Shown here piece by piece: positions 43,008-51,891 of a stretch of 64,000 nt of DNA. The notes under the pieces are model-generated. The model was not told where the DNA came from. It saw only the letters and a list, made by a program, of their open reading frames with translations, and did not search any database. Location: the NCBI RefSeq assembly GCF_026626745.1, contig NZ_JAPNJW010000001.1, positions 4,758,001-4,822,000 on the forward strand. Reading direction: 5' to 3'. How positions within the stretch are numbered: position 1 is the first letter of the stretch; each line of letters starts with the position of its first letter. Both the position numbers and the translations under genes were made by a program. The stretch comes from Nannocystis sp. RBIL2. Lineage in GTDB: Bacteria; Myxococcota_A; Polyangia; Nannocystales; Nannocystaceae.

Positions 43008-44759
43008 TTAGAAGGTGATGACCGGGCCGATGTTGAGGTCGATGAGGAGGCTCGTGGTCCGGGGGAACCACACGCCGACCTGGAGCTCGCCGAACAGGCC
43101 GAAGTGCTTGGCGGCCTGCCAGTGGAAGCCGAACACGCCGCCGAGCATGCCGCCGCCGATCCGGACGGTGTCGATGCGCTGGGTCTTGTCGGAGTTGGCG
43201 GAGACCTGGGCGGCCTGCTGGCCCGCACCGACGCTCGCCATCGAGCCCGGGTCGCCGCAGTCGTACTTGTACGGCCACACCGCGGTGCACGGGCCGCCGC
43301 TCTCGAACGCGGTCTCCTTGTCGTCGGGCACGCTGTTGCCGTTGCGGTCGTTGGCGAAGCCCATCGGCACGCGGAGGCGGGTGAAGCCGCCGCCGAGGAA
43401 GCCGCCGACGAACAGGCGGAACTTCTTCTCGTCGGAGCCGAGGAAGTACTTGATCTTGAGGCCGCCTGCGATCGTCACGCCCGGCTTGCTGCGGATGCCT
43501 TCCGGGTTGGGGTTCGTGACGTCGTTCATGTACGAGTCGGGCAGCGAGGCCTTGGGGTCGTCGCGGTAGACCTTGGAGCCGGTCACTGCCTGGATGCGGA
43601 GGAAGCCGGACAGCACCAGCTTCTTGCCGATCCGGCCGCCGATCTCGGGGGCGATGTGGAACGGCGCCGAGGCCATGCCGGTGCTGACCTTGTGGTGGGC
43701 CGCGCACTCGCCGGCGTTGTAGGCCCCGGCCAGCTGCTCGACCGAGTACGGCGTGCCGTAGGCCATCACCGTCGGGCCCATCTGCGTCTGGTACTGGGTC
43801 GGGTCGCCGGGCAGGTCGCCGGTGCCGCTGCTCCACCGCGCCAGGGCGCAGGCGAACTCCTTGAGGCCGTAGTTGAAGTTGCCGGCCGGGGTGTACTGGC
43901 TGTAGCTCTGGTCGGCCACGCCGCGGGCCACGCCGACGCCGGTGCCGAGGCCGATGTTGATGAAGATCTTCGGCAGCGAGTGCTTCGGCGGCGGCGGCTT
44001 CTCCGGCTCCTTCTCCTTCGGCACTTCCTTCACGCACTTGACGTCCGCGACCAGCGGGTTGTCCTGCGCGCCCTTGTTGCCGAGCGCCTTGTTGGCGCCG
44101 TCGTAGACGTAGACGAAGTACTCGACCGGCTTGTCGCCGTGCTCCGAGGCCAGCACCTGGGCGGTGGCGATGTTGCCGAAGGCGTCCATCGTCACCGACT
44201 TGAATTCGCCCGAGTCGCCGACGTTGCGCCAGTAGAGCCCGGCCTGGCCGCCGTCGGGGATGCCGGAGGTGAGGACCTCGAACTTGAGGTCCTGGCCGCA
44301 GCCGTCGGCCGACGGCGAGGTGTGGCGGACGTACTCGCTGGGGGCGCTCGCGCCGGAGTCCTTGCGCGCCTTGTCGAGCAGCTTCTGCAGGTCGGGCGAG
44401 CGCAGCTCGGTCGGGATGGTGACGTTGTAGTCGGCCTTGACCGCGTCGACGAACGCCGCGGTGGTCTCGTTCTTGTTGCCCGAGTTCGAGAAGATGATGG
44501 CCGCCCGCAGCATCCGCAGCGGCGCCGTCGCCGGGTCGTCCGCCGTCGTGCCCGCCAGCGCCTGGTCGAGGGCCGCCAGCGCCTGGTCGAGCTCGAGGTT
44601 GTTGTACTGCCCGAGCGCCTTGTTGTAGGCGGCCTTGAGATCGTCGCGCGAGTCGGCGAAGGCTGTCCCGGAGGACAGGATCACCGCCAGCGACAGGGCG
44701 GCGGACAGCAGGCCCGCAGGGCGGAGTCGACGGGGACGGACGAGGGTCTGCGTTCGCAC
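43008..44759 (-). CDS. Outer-membrane beta-barrel protein with N-terminal repeat domain
   Basis: 583-aa exported protein. The signal peptide is near residues 1-37 (LLSAALSLAVILSSGTAFA, cut after AFA). Next comes a TPR-like helical region (KAAYNKALGQYNNLELDQAL). A Glu/Lys/Pro linker (KEKEPEKPPPPKH) near 275 leads to a C-terminal half of amphipathic strands ending in NIGPVITF, a terminal Phe as in outer-membrane barrels. It is third in an operon with a DUF4398 lipoprotein and an OmpA/TSP3 lipoprotein, 79 bases downstream of the latter. The GTG at 44759 is the preferred start; the signal peptide would be lost with later starts. Cargo or ligand unknown. Confidence 0.75.
   Translation of the reverse strand: MRTQTLVRPRRLRPAGLLSAALSLAVILSSGTAFADSRDDLKAAYNKALGQYNNLELDQALAALDQALAGTTADDPATAPLRMLRAAIIFSNSGNKNETTAAFVDAVKADYNVTIPTELRSPDLQKLLDKARKDSGASAPSEYVRHTSPSADGCGQDLKFEVLTSGIPDGGQAGLYWRNVGDSGEFKSVTMDAFGNIATAQVLASEHGDKPVEYFVYVYDGANKALGNKGAQDNPLVADVKCVKEVPKEKEPEKPPPPKHSLPKIFINIGLGTGVGVARGVADQSYSQYTPAGNFNYGLKEFACALARWSSGTGDLPGDPTQYQTQMGPTVMAYGTPYSVEQLAGAYNAGECAAHHKVSTGMASAPFHIAPEIGGRIGKKLVLSGFLRIQAVTGSKVYRDDPKASLPDSYMNDVTNPNPEGIRSKPGVTIAGGLKIKYFLGSDEKKFRLFVGGFLGGGFTRLRVPMGFANDRNGNSVPDDKETAFESGGPCTAVWPYKYDCGDPGSMASVGAGQQAAQVSANSDKTQRIDTVRIGGGMLGGVFGFHWQAAKHFGLFGELQVGVWFPRTTSLLIDLNIGPVITF
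44663..44678. repeat. TGTCC-N4-GGACA palindrome in the barrel-protein gene
   Basis: Perfect CTGTCC-CGGA-GGACAG with 6-bp arms. It encodes LSSGTA in the signal peptide (minus strand) and uses the ACA codon. Confidence 0.6.
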
Positions 44760-44838
44760 AGGATCTCGGGCTCCTTCTAGCCGAACGCCGGCTCGGAGCC
44801 GGCGTTGGGTGTCCAGGGGGTTCGGCGCGCGGCGCCGA

Positions 44839-46098
44839 TCACTGGATGGTCTTCTTGCAGTCCTTGAGGTTGAACTCCACGCGGCGGTTGTTGGCGCGGC
44901 CCTCATTGGTCTTGTTGCTGTCGATCGGCTTCTCCTCGCCCCAGCCGATCGGCTCGAGGCGGGCGGTGTCGATGCCGGCCTTGACCAGGTAGTCGCGCAC
45001 GCTGTTGACGCGCTTCTGCGACAGGGTCTTGTTGTACTTGTCGGAGCCCTTGCTGTCGGTGTGGCCCTCGATGAAGATCTTGATGTCCGGCGCGGCGTTG
45101 AGCGTGTCCTTGACCTCGTCGAGCACCTTGAAGCTCTTCGGGTCGATGTCCCACTTGTTGAACTTGAAGTAGATCTTGTCGGACAGCTTGATCTGGCAGT
45201 TGTCGATCTTCAGGACATCCGGGCAACCGTCCTCGTCCTCGACGCCGTCGTAGTCCTCGGGCAGGTTGCGGCAGTCGACCTCGACGCCGTTCTCGGTCTT
45301 CTTGTCCTTGTTGATCCACTGGTACGTCCCGTCGGGGTTGCGCACCAGCTCGGCCGCGTCGAGGACCTTGTCCTTGTCGTTGTCGACGTCGGGGCAGCCG
45401 TCCTCGTCCTCGAACCCGTCGAAGTCCTCGGGGTCGTTCTTGCAGGTGTCGTTGACGTCGAGGATCGTGTCGCGGTCGTTGTCCGGGTCGGGGCAGCCGT
45501 CCTCGTCCTCGAACTGGTCGATGTCCTCCGGCTCGTTACGGCAGTCGACCGTGCGGCCGCCCTCCGTCTTCTTGTCGTTGGTCGACCAGGTGTAGCTCTT
45601 GCGCGCCTCGTCCTTCGTCAGCTTGTCGGCGTCGAGGACCCCGTCCTTGTCGTTGTCCTTGTCGGGGCAGCCGTCGTCGTCCTCGAAGCTGTCGAAGTCC
45701 TCCGGGTCGTCCGGGCACTTGTCGGCGATGTCGTCGTAGCCGTCCCAGTCGCGGTCGTTGGCGCCGACCGGCGGCCGGCTGACCACGTTCGGGTCCTTGC
45801 AGCGGACCGGGTCGGTCTTCTTGCGGGCCAGCTGCGTGTACAGCTCGGCCTTCTCGGCGTGGTCCTTGCCGCGGTAGTACTCGCCCATCGCCAGCGCGTC
45901 GCGCGAGAAGCGGATGTTCGCCTCGGCGATCGCCGTCTCCTTGGGCGCGCAGCCGATCGACTTCGAGCCGTCGGCGATCGCGCCCTGCAGCACCGTATCG
46001 GTGCCCTGGACCTTGCCGAGCAGGCGCTCGCCGAGACACCCGAGCCCGACGAACGAGCTCGCCACCGTGGCGACGACACAAACAGTAAGGCGGTTCAC
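44839..46098 (-). CDS. OmpA-family lipoprotein with thrombospondin type 3 repeats
   Basis: 419-aa lipoprotein. The signal MNRLTVCVVATVASSFVGLGC has lipobox GLGC with Cys 21. A helical region covers 30-110. TSP3-type calcium-binding repeats at ~115-310 follow the pattern DxDxDGxxDxxDxCPxxPED (NDRDWDGYDDIADKCPDDPE, ending EDEDGCPD several times). The C-terminal OmpA domain binds peptidoglycan (IFIEGHTDSKGSDKYNKTLS, EGRANNRRVEF). It links outer membrane and cell wall. The start overlaps the upstream DUF4398 gene by four bases. Confidence 0.9.
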   Translation of the reverse strand: MNRLTVCVVATVASSFVGLGCLGERLLGKVQGTDTVLQGAIADGSKSIGCAPKETAIAEANIRFSRDALAMGEYYRGKDHAEKAELYTQLARKKTDPVRCKDPNVVSRPPVGANDRDWDGYDDIADKCPDDPEDFDSFEDDDGCPDKDNDKDGVLDADKLTKDEARKSYTWSTNDKKTEGGRTVDCRNEPEDIDQFEDEDGCPDPDNDRDTILDVNDTCKNDPEDFDGFEDEDGCPDVDNDKDKVLDAAELVRNPDGTYQWINKDKKTENGVEVDCRNLPEDYDGVEDEDGCPDVLKIDNCQIKLSDKIYFKFNKWDIDPKSFKVLDEVKDTLNAAPDIKIFIEGHTDSKGSDKYNKTLSQKRVNSVRDYLVKAGIDTARLEPIGWGEEKPIDSNKTNEGRANNRRVEFNLKDCKKTIQ

Positions 46099-46583
46099 TT
46101 GCCACCTCCGACCGACACGCCGGCCTTGACCTCGCCCTTGGCGCCGCCTGCACCCGTCGAGCCGCTCGCCTTCGCGTCGCCGCTCGCCTTGCCGTCACCG
46201 GCCGCCTTGCCGTCGCCGGTGGTCCCGGCCGGCACCTCGTCGGGGGTGGCCACACCCTCGGCGCGCTGGTCCATCTGCCCCTTGCGCCGCATCTCGGCCT
46301 TCTTCTTCGCCTCTTCGGCGAGCTGCTTGGCGCGCTCGCCGTAGTCGAACGAGCGCTCGTATTCGCTGTAGCCCATCAAGATCTTCGACTGCTCCAGGTA
46401 GGTCACCGAGCCCCAGTACTCATAGGGCGCGTTCTCCTCGGCGCCGGCCGCCTCGGCGTCCGCCACCGCCCGGGTCGACTCCTTGGCCACCTTCTTGAGG
46501 TACCCAAAGGGTCCACAGCCCGCGGTACACGCGGCCGCGACGACGATGGGGATCAGCTTGACGAATCGCGTTGTTCGCAGCAC
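46095..46583 (-). CDS. DUF4398-type lipoprotein
   Basis: 162-aa lipoprotein: signal MLRTTRFVKLIPIVVAAACTAGC with lipobox TAGC. The core APYEYWGSVTYLEQSKILMG and YSEYERSFDYGERAKQLAEE resembles DUF4398, a helical domain often found beside OmpA proteins. A Gly/Lys/Ala-rich tail with repeated GDGKA/GDAKAS fills residues 120-162. First gene of the three-gene outer-membrane operon, coupled to the OmpA gene by a four-base overlap. Confidence 0.82.
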   Translation of the reverse strand: MLRTTRFVKLIPIVVAAACTAGCGPFGYLKKVAKESTRAVADAEAAGAEENAPYEYWGSVTYLEQSKILMGYSEYERSFDYGERAKQLAEEAKKKAEMRRKGQMDQRAEGVATPDEVPAGTTGDGKAAGDGKASGDAKASGSTGAGGAKGEVKAGVSVGGGK

Positions 46584-46713
46584 CAGAAGGCTCCCTGGTT
46601 CGAGATCGTGGCAGGCGTCGGTTGGAGGGGGTCGTAAGATCCGGCCCCGGCCCCGAGGGGACCATGGAGCCGGGGTTGCCCGGGCGGGCGCGGCGACTGC
46701 CGAAATCGCCGCG

Positions 46714-46743
46714 ACGATACCAGGGGCCGGCGCAAAGGGTCAA
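46714..46743 (-). promoter_or_regulatory. Predicted promoter of the DUF4398-OmpA operon
   Basis: Minus-strand TTGACC (46738-46743) and TATCGT (46714-46719) with an 18-base spacer. The leader to the first ATG would be about 124 bases. Confidence 0.55.
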
Positions 46744-46806
46744 CAAGCCGACCTCCACCGCCACGGCCCCGACAGAGCCGCCCTGCACGGGACTTCTGTA
46801 CACGGG

Positions 46807-46861
46807 TCCGCGATGGATCCGCGATTTATCCGCGATTTGTCCGCGATTTATCTGCGGTTTC
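46807..46861. repeat. Five 11-bp tandem direct repeats (candidate operator array)
   Basis: Units TCCGCGATGGA, TCCGCGATTTA, TCCGCGATTTG, TCCGCGATTTA, TCTGCGGTTTC follow each other without spacing. An 11-bp period puts each unit on about the same face of the helix. Position between two divergent promoters suggests cooperative binding of a regulator. Confidence 0.7.
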
Positions 46862-46961
46862 GGGGTTGCGGCCGAGTCCCTGCGAGCCGTGGGGAAAAGC
46901 CCTCCCGGGCCTCCCGGTCGCTCCTGGCTCTCCTGGGCGCTGACGGGTACGCTGCAAGCCG

Positions 46962-47879
46962 ATGCAGTCACGCCGCCAGCGGCCGCTCTTCGCGCGCCCG
47001 GCCGCCCGCCTCGCCGCCGGGATCGCGCTCGCAGCGGCCCTCGCCTGTACCCGCGTCAGCGACACGCCGCGCTTCGAGCCGATCTCCGAGCGGCTCGAGA
47101 TCCTCGAGACGATCCCCGGCCCCATGGCGGAGGACGTGCCTCCCGGGGCCCAGATCGACTTCTGCTTCTCCGGCACCCTCGACCCGCGCGCCCTCGACGA
47201 CCTCGACGCCTCCCTGCGCTCCGGCCTCGTCACCTTCGACACCCAGCTCGACCTGCAACTGTTCGCCTGGCGCCCGCCCGGTGAGAGCAGCGGCACCGCC
47301 GACGCCCCGTGGTGCCCCGGCAGCGTCGTGTCCCTGCGCGCCAAGGAGCCGCTGGTCCCCGGCGTGCTCCACCGCGTCCGCCTGGCCCCCTCCGCGGTCG
47401 GCTGGGCCGGCGAGCAGCTCGACGTCACCACCCCCGGGTGGGTCGCCGACGACGGCGGCCCCCTCTACATCCTGCAGTTCTACGTCCGCGAGCCCGACGA
47501 CGACGGCAAGACCGACCCGCCCGCGCCGGCGCCGACGCTGACCGACCTGTTCGCCCCCGGGCAGGTGTTTTCCAGCAACAACCCCGCCTGCAGCTGCCAC
47601 CGCGACCCCGACGACCTGGCCTACGAGCGCCTCGACCTGTCGTCGCCGCAGGACGCGTTCGCCGGCCTGGTCCTGCCGACCCGCCGGCAGTCGACCGGCT
47701 TCCCCATGGTCGTCCCGCGCCGCCCTTCAGAGAGCTTCCTCGTCCAGGTGCTCCTGCGCGACGACGACGGCCAGGCCCTGCACGGCGTCCGCGGCGACCC
47801 GATGCCCCCCGACGCCCCCCTGCCCTACCCGGAGATGCTGGCGATCGTCCGCTGGATCGAGGGCGGCGCGCTGCCCTGA
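46962..47879 (+). CDS. Lipoprotein with Ig-like domain and CSCH motif
   Basis: 305-aa lipoprotein: signal MQSRRQRPLFARPAARLAAG...LAC with Cys 29. Residues ~45-160 resemble a bacterial Ig-like (SbsA-type) domain (PGPMAEDVPPGAQIDFCFSG, KEPLVPGVLHRVRLAP). The C-terminal part (FAPGQVFSSNNPACSCHRDP, then PLPYPEMLAIVRWIEGG) looks like a cytochrome c-like or surface-copper domain seen in myxobacterial lipoproteins. However, the motif is CSCH, not CxxCH, so covalent haem attachment is doubtful. Function unknown. Confidence 0.75.
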   Translation: MQSRRQRPLFARPAARLAAGIALAAALACTRVSDTPRFEPISERLEILETIPGPMAEDVPPGAQIDFCFSGTLDPRALDDLDASLRSGLVTFDTQLDLQLFAWRPPGESSGTADAPWCPGSVVSLRAKEPLVPGVLHRVRLAPSAVGWAGEQLDVTTPGWVADDGGPLYILQFYVREPDDDGKTDPPAPAPTLTDLFAPGQVFSSNNPACSCHRDPDDLAYERLDLSSPQDAFAGLVLPTRRQSTGFPMVVPRRPSESFLVQVLLRDDDGQALHGVRGDPMPPDAPLPYPEMLAIVRWIEGGALP

Positions 47880-47936
47880 TCCCGGCCGCACGGCCAGCGA
47901 CCGCGACCGTGCGCCCCGGGCCGATCCCCGAGCCGC

Positions 47937-48296
47937 TCAGGGCGCCTTGCCGCCGGGGTACTCGGGCTGCTCGAGCTCTCGCAGCGTCGACAGCATGCCC
48001 TGCAGCCGCTTGGCCCGCTCGCGCGCCTGCTCGCGCGTCCGCTCGAAGTCGAGGTCCTTGAGGCCGAGCGCCGAGGCCCGGTCGTACAGCGCCAGCGCCT
48101 CTTCCTGGCCCTTGAGACAGCTTTGGATCTGGTCGGCGGAGATCACGTTCTGCCCGAGCTGCTGATCGAAGATCAGCTTGCACGGCCCGCGCTCGGCCTC
48201 GCCTTCGGCCTTCATTCCTTGCGTGTACACCTCGCGGACGGACTCTCCGCAGCCGAATACGAGGATCAACCAGAGCCCGAGCGACAGCCGCGGCAT
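47937..48296 (-). CDS. Small lipoprotein, function unknown
   Basis: 119-aa lipoprotein: short signal MPRLSLGLWLILVFGC with lipobox VFGC. The mature part is helical and charged (REVYTQGMKAEGEAERGPCK, FERTREQARERAKRLQGML). A Cys pair (CK...SCLK) could form a disulfide. It ends convergently with the Ig-like lipoprotein gene. No family recognised. Confidence 0.7.
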   Translation of the reverse strand: MPRLSLGLWLILVFGCGESVREVYTQGMKAEGEAERGPCKLIFDQQLGQNVISADQIQSCLKGQEEALALYDRASALGLKDLDFERTREQARERAKRLQGMLSTLRELEQPEYPGGKAP

Positions 48297-48540
48297 GCTG
48301 AAACCCTACACCTTCTCGCCACAAGCCGCCGCCCGTCCCCGCTTCCCACTCGCGCGAGCCCCGTCCCCGCGACTGCCCGATCTCGCCTCCGTGACGTCAC
48401 CGGTCGCGCCCCGACAAACCCCCGTTCGCCTGCCGCGAACCGGCCCGCCAACGCCGTCCCGCGCCCCCGCGCGTGAGCCAAGCCCCGCGCCGCCCGCGCT
48501 CCGCGCCCTCATACGCGTGCTAGCTTCGCCGCCGGTCGCC

Positions 48541-49539
48541 ATGCGCCTCCTGCGGCAGCCCACGCCCCTTCCTCCCGGCACGGCAGCGTGCATCGGCGCC
48601 TTCGACGGCCTCCACCTCGGCCACCAGGCGCTCCTGCGCCGCGCGGCCGCCCTGGCCCCGCGGGTCGCCCTCGTCACCTTCGACCCGCACCCGGCCCAGG
48701 TCCTCGCCCCCGAGCGCGCCCCGCCGCGGCTGCAGACCCTCGCCCAGCGCGCCCGCGTCGCCGCGGCCCTCGGCGTCGACAGCCTGGTCGTCCTCCCGTT
48801 CACCCGCGCCCTCGCCGACACCAGCCCCGACGCCTTCGTCGAGCAGCTCCTGCTCGCCGGCCTGCGCCCCGCCGCCGTCGTCGTCGGCCCCGACTTCCGC
48901 TTCGGCTCCGGCCGCGCCGGCGGTCCCGACGACCTGCGCCGCGTCCTCGCCCCCGCCGGCGTCCGCGTCGAGGTCGTCGCCGAGGTCAGCCTGCCCGCCG
49001 ACCCGACCCAGGCCAAGCTCGGCAGCTCGGGCATCCGGCGCGCCGTCGAGCGCGGCGACCTGCCCGCCGCCGCCGCCATGCTCGGGCGCGCCTACAGCGT
49101 CGAGGGTCCGGTCGTCTCCGGGGCCCGCCGCGGCCGCGGCCTCGGCTTCCCGACCGCCAACGTCGCCGTCCGCAACCCGCTGCTGCCCCCGCCGGGCGTC
49201 TACGCCGGCGCGCTCGCGCTCGTCAGCCCCGACCCGGACGCCGGCAAGCTCTGGCCCGCGGTCATGAACCTGGGTCAAAACCCGACCTTCGGCGAGAGCG
49301 GGACCCAGACCCTCGAGGTCCACGCGCTCGACGTCGACCTCGGCCAGTCGCTCTACGACCGCCCGGTCGAGGTCGCCTTCGCGGCCCGCCTGCGCCCGGA
49401 GGAGCGGTTCCCCTCCGCGGCCGCGCTGGTGGCCCAGATCGCCCGCGACATCGAGATCGCGCGCCCGCTCCTCACCCCGGCCTGGCTGGCCCACGCGGTC
49501 CTCGGCGCCGCCGCCACCTGGGAGGACGACCATGGCTGA
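48541..49539 (+). CDS. ribF: Bifunctional riboflavin kinase/FAD synthetase
   Basis: 332-aa enzyme converting riboflavin to FMN and FAD. The N-terminal nucleotidyltransferase has CIGAFDGLHLGHQALLRRAA and TFDPHPAQVLAPE. The C-terminal riboflavin kinase has RGRGLGFPTANVAVRN and MNLGQNPTFGE. The ATG at 48541 fits the family; longer in-frame readings upstream are not conserved. It overlaps the next gene by eight bases. Confidence 0.92.
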   Translation: MRLLRQPTPLPPGTAACIGAFDGLHLGHQALLRRAAALAPRVALVTFDPHPAQVLAPERAPPRLQTLAQRARVAAALGVDSLVVLPFTRALADTSPDAFVEQLLLAGLRPAAVVVGPDFRFGSGRAGGPDDLRRVLAPAGVRVEVVAEVSLPADPTQAKLGSSGIRRAVERGDLPAAAAMLGRAYSVEGPVVSGARRGRGLGFPTANVAVRNPLLPPPGVYAGALALVSPDPDAGKLWPAVMNLGQNPTFGESGTQTLEVHALDVDLGQSLYDRPVEVAFAARLRPEERFPSAAALVAQIARDIEIARPLLTPAWLAHAVLGAAATWEDDHG

Positions 49540-50005
49540 AGCGCCCACCCTCGTCAGCGCCACGCTCGCCCAGCTGTACATGCAGCAGGACCACCTCGAG
49601 CAGGCGCGCCGGGTCGTCGCCCGCGTGCTCGCGGCCGATCCGCTGCACGGCCACGCCCTCGCGCTGGCCGATCGCCTGGCCCAGCGCTCGCGCGCGCGCC
49701 TCTACGCCGCCTTCCAGCCCGGCCGCGGCGTCGTCGTCCGCTGGCACGACGCCCCCCAGGGCCCCGCGCTGCACCTGATCCTCGCCGTCTTCCGCGCCGT
49801 CCCGGCCCTGCCGGGCCGCACCAGCACGTGGATCACCTCGGCCCGCTGCCCCGCCGACGCCGGCGAGCACACCTTCCCGATCGCCGGCGGCCCGCGTCCG
49901 AGCCCCGCCAGCGCCAGCCTGTGCCTGGCCCGCCTCGGCGAAGGCGGCCTGCAGTACCTCGCGGTCCACGAAGCGATCTCCTGGCCCACCCCGCCGGGCC
50001 CGTAG
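49532..50005 (+). CDS. Small TPR-like protein, function unknown
   Basis: 157-aa protein starting with one TPR-like hairpin (LAQLYMQQDHLEQARRVVARVLAADPLHG). The rest is beta-rich (RGVVVRWHDAPQGPALHLIL, GGLQYLAVHEAISW). No signal peptide. The start overlaps ribF by eight bases, so translation is likely coupled. Function unknown. Confidence 0.7.
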   Translation: MAEAPTLVSATLAQLYMQQDHLEQARRVVARVLAADPLHGHALALADRLAQRSRARLYAAFQPGRGVVVRWHDAPQGPALHLILAVFRAVPALPGRTSTWITSARCPADAGEHTFPIAGGPRPSPASASLCLARLGEGGLQYLAVHEAISWPTPPGP

Positions 50006-50137
50006 CCGCGCCGCCGCTCGCCGGGCCGCTCGCGCGCGCCCCGGGTGGCGCCGCGCACAACGTTCGCGCGCCTCCGGAGCCGCGCGCGCCCGCGGACGCG
50101 CGCGCGCCTGGGAGCCTGTGCTAGTGTCCGCCCGCTC

Positions 50138-51034
50138 ATGTTCCGCGGAGCACTCACCGCCCTGATCACTCCCATGCGGCGCACCGCCGGCGGCGCGTCC
50201 GAGCTCGACGAGCCCGCCCTGATCGCCCTCGTGGAGGCGCAGATCGCCGCGGGGATCCACGGCCTCGTGCCGTGCGGCACCACCGGCGAGGCGACCACCC
50301 TGAGCGCCGCCGAGCACCTCCGGGTGGTCGAGCTGACCGTCAAGACCGCGCGGCGGCGCGTCCCCGTGCTCGCGGGCGCGGGCGCCAACGACACCGCCCA
50401 CGCCGTCGAGCTCGCGCGCGCCTGCAAGGCCGCCGGGGCCGACGGCACGCTGCAGGTCACTCCTTACTACAACAGGCCGACCCAGGCCGGCCTCGTCGCC
50501 CACTTCCGCGCCGTCGCCGAGGCCAGCGACCTGCCGGTGGTGGTCTACAACGTGCCCGGGCGGACCGGCTGCGATCTCCTGCCCGAGACCGTCGCCGAGC
50601 TGGCCGGCGACCCGAAGATCGTCGGCATCAAGGAGGCCACCGGCGACCTGAACCGGGCCGCGCGCCTGCGCGAGCTGCTGGCCGGGCGCCGCGACTTCGC
50701 CCTGCTCTCGGGCGACGACTTCACCGTCTTCCCGTTCCTCGCGCTCGGCGGCCACGGCGTCATCTCGGTCACCTCCAACGTCGCCCCGCAGTGGGTCGCC
50801 GGCCTGTGCGACGCCGCGGCGGCCGGCCGCTGGGACGAGGCCCGCGCCCTGCACGACCGCCACTACCCGCTGGCCCGGGCCCTGTTCAGCCAGCCGAACC
50901 CGATCCCGGTCAAGGCCGCGCTCGCCCTCCAGGGCCGCTGCACCGACGACATCCGCCTCCCGCTCGTCCCGCTCGACCGCCCCGCCCGCGAGGGGCTGGC
51001 CGACACCCTGCGCACCCTCGGACTCCTGTCCTGA
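50138..51034 (+). CDS. dapA: 4-hydroxy-tetrahydrodipicolinate synthase
   Basis: 298-aa aldolase condensing pyruvate and aspartate semialdehyde, the first committed step of lysine and diaminopimelate synthesis. Signatures: VPCGTTGEATTLS near residue 46, the catalytic Tyr in QVTPYYNRPTQAG, and the Schiff-base Lys in VGIKEATGDLNR. The ATG at 50138 gives normal length. A near-palindrome of the repeat family spans the stop codon. dapB follows after 32 bases. Confidence 0.96.
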   Translation: MFRGALTALITPMRRTAGGASELDEPALIALVEAQIAAGIHGLVPCGTTGEATTLSAAEHLRVVELTVKTARRRVPVLAGAGANDTAHAVELARACKAAGADGTLQVTPYYNRPTQAGLVAHFRAVAEASDLPVVVYNVPGRTGCDLLPETVAELAGDPKIVGIKEATGDLNRAARLRELLAGRRDFALLSGDDFTVFPFLALGGHGVISVTSNVAPQWVAGLCDAAAAGRWDEARALHDRHYPLARALFSQPNPIPVKAALALQGRCTDDIRLPLVPLDRPAREGLADTLRTLGLLS

Positions 51035-51042
51035 GAGACAGG
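51025..51042. repeat. TGTCC-type palindrome across the dapA stop codon
   Basis: CCTGTC-CTGAGA-GACAGG with 6-bp arms. It contains the dapA stop TGA in its loop. One base differs from TGTCC-N4-GGACA. Confidence 0.5.
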
Positions 51043-51066
51043 TCCTAAAGGCCAGACGCTACCACC

Positions 51067-51891
51067 ATGACGACCGAACGCCTCGTCCCCATCAGCATCG
51101 TCGGCGCCCGCGGGCGCATGGGCAAGACTCTCATCCGCGAGATCGTGCTCAGCGACTCCATGATCCTCGAGGCGGCGGTCGACCGCGAGGGCGGCGCCGG
51201 GCTCGGCCAGGACGCCGGCCGGCTCGCCGGGCTGCACGACATCGGCGTGACCGTGGTCGACGAGCTGCGGCCGCGGCGCAACAGCGTCGTCGTCGACTTC
51301 TCGCTGGCCCCCGCGACCGAGGCCAACATCCGCCGCTGCGTCGAGGCCGGCGTGCCGCTGGTGCTCGGCACCACCGGCCTGCAAAAGTCCACCCGCGAGC
51401 TGCTGCGCAACGCCTCGCGCGAGATCGCCATCGTCAGCGCCGCCAACTTCAGCGTCGGCGTCACCCTCCTCACCAAGATCGCCGGCCTCGTCGCCGGCTC
51501 GCTCGGCGAGAGCTGGGACGCCGAGCTGCTCGAGATCCACCACAGCCACAAGCGCGACGCCCCCTCGGGGACGGCCCTGCGGATCGCCAAGGCCGTGGCC
51601 AAGGCGACCGGGCGCGAGCTCGAGGGCGTGATGCGCACCGACCGGGCCGGCGAGCAGGCCCGCCCGCGCGAGCGCGGCGAGATCGGCGTCGCGGCGGTCC
51701 GCGGCGGCGACTCGATCGGCGAACACACCCTGATGTTCCTCGCCGACGGCGAGCGCCTCGAGCTGACCCACCGCGCCTTCGACCGGGCGATCTTCGCCCG
51801 CGGCGCCCTGCGGGCCGCCCGGTGGGTGGCCAGCAAGGCGCCTGGCCTCTACTCCATGGCCGACGTCATCGGCCTCGGCGACCTCGGCTGA
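51067..51891 (+). CDS. dapB: 4-hydroxy-tetrahydrodipicolinate reductase
   Basis: 274-aa NAD(P)H-dependent reductase, second step after DapA. The N-terminal Rossmann loop is VGARGRMGKTLI near residue 12. The catalytic region ELLEIHHSHKRDAPSGTALR holds the conserved His pair and Lys. The C-terminus GLYSMADVIGLGDL is typical. Its stop codon overlaps the start of the next gene (TGATG), tying lysine biosynthesis translationally to the polyene-type genes. Confidence 0.95.
   Translation: MTTERLVPISIVGARGRMGKTLIREIVLSDSMILEAAVDREGGAGLGQDAGRLAGLHDIGVTVVDELRPRRNSVVVDFSLAPATEANIRRCVEAGVPLVLGTTGLQKSTRELLRNASREIAIVSAANFSVGVTLLTKIAGLVAGSLGESWDAELLEIHHSHKRDAPSGTALRIAKAVAKATGRELEGVMRTDRAGEQARPRERGEIGVAAVRGGDSIGEHTLMFLADGERLELTHRAFDRAIFARGALRAARWVASKAPGLYSMADVIGLGDLG

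Larger units (their letters stand above)
46584..46961. other. Divergent intergenic region of the OmpA operon
   Basis: 378-base gap between the divergently transcribed OmpA operon and a lipoprotein gene. It has no credible gene. It contains a sigma-70-type promoter for the minus strand and, 64 bases behind its -35 box, five 11-bp direct repeats. Confidence 0.6.
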
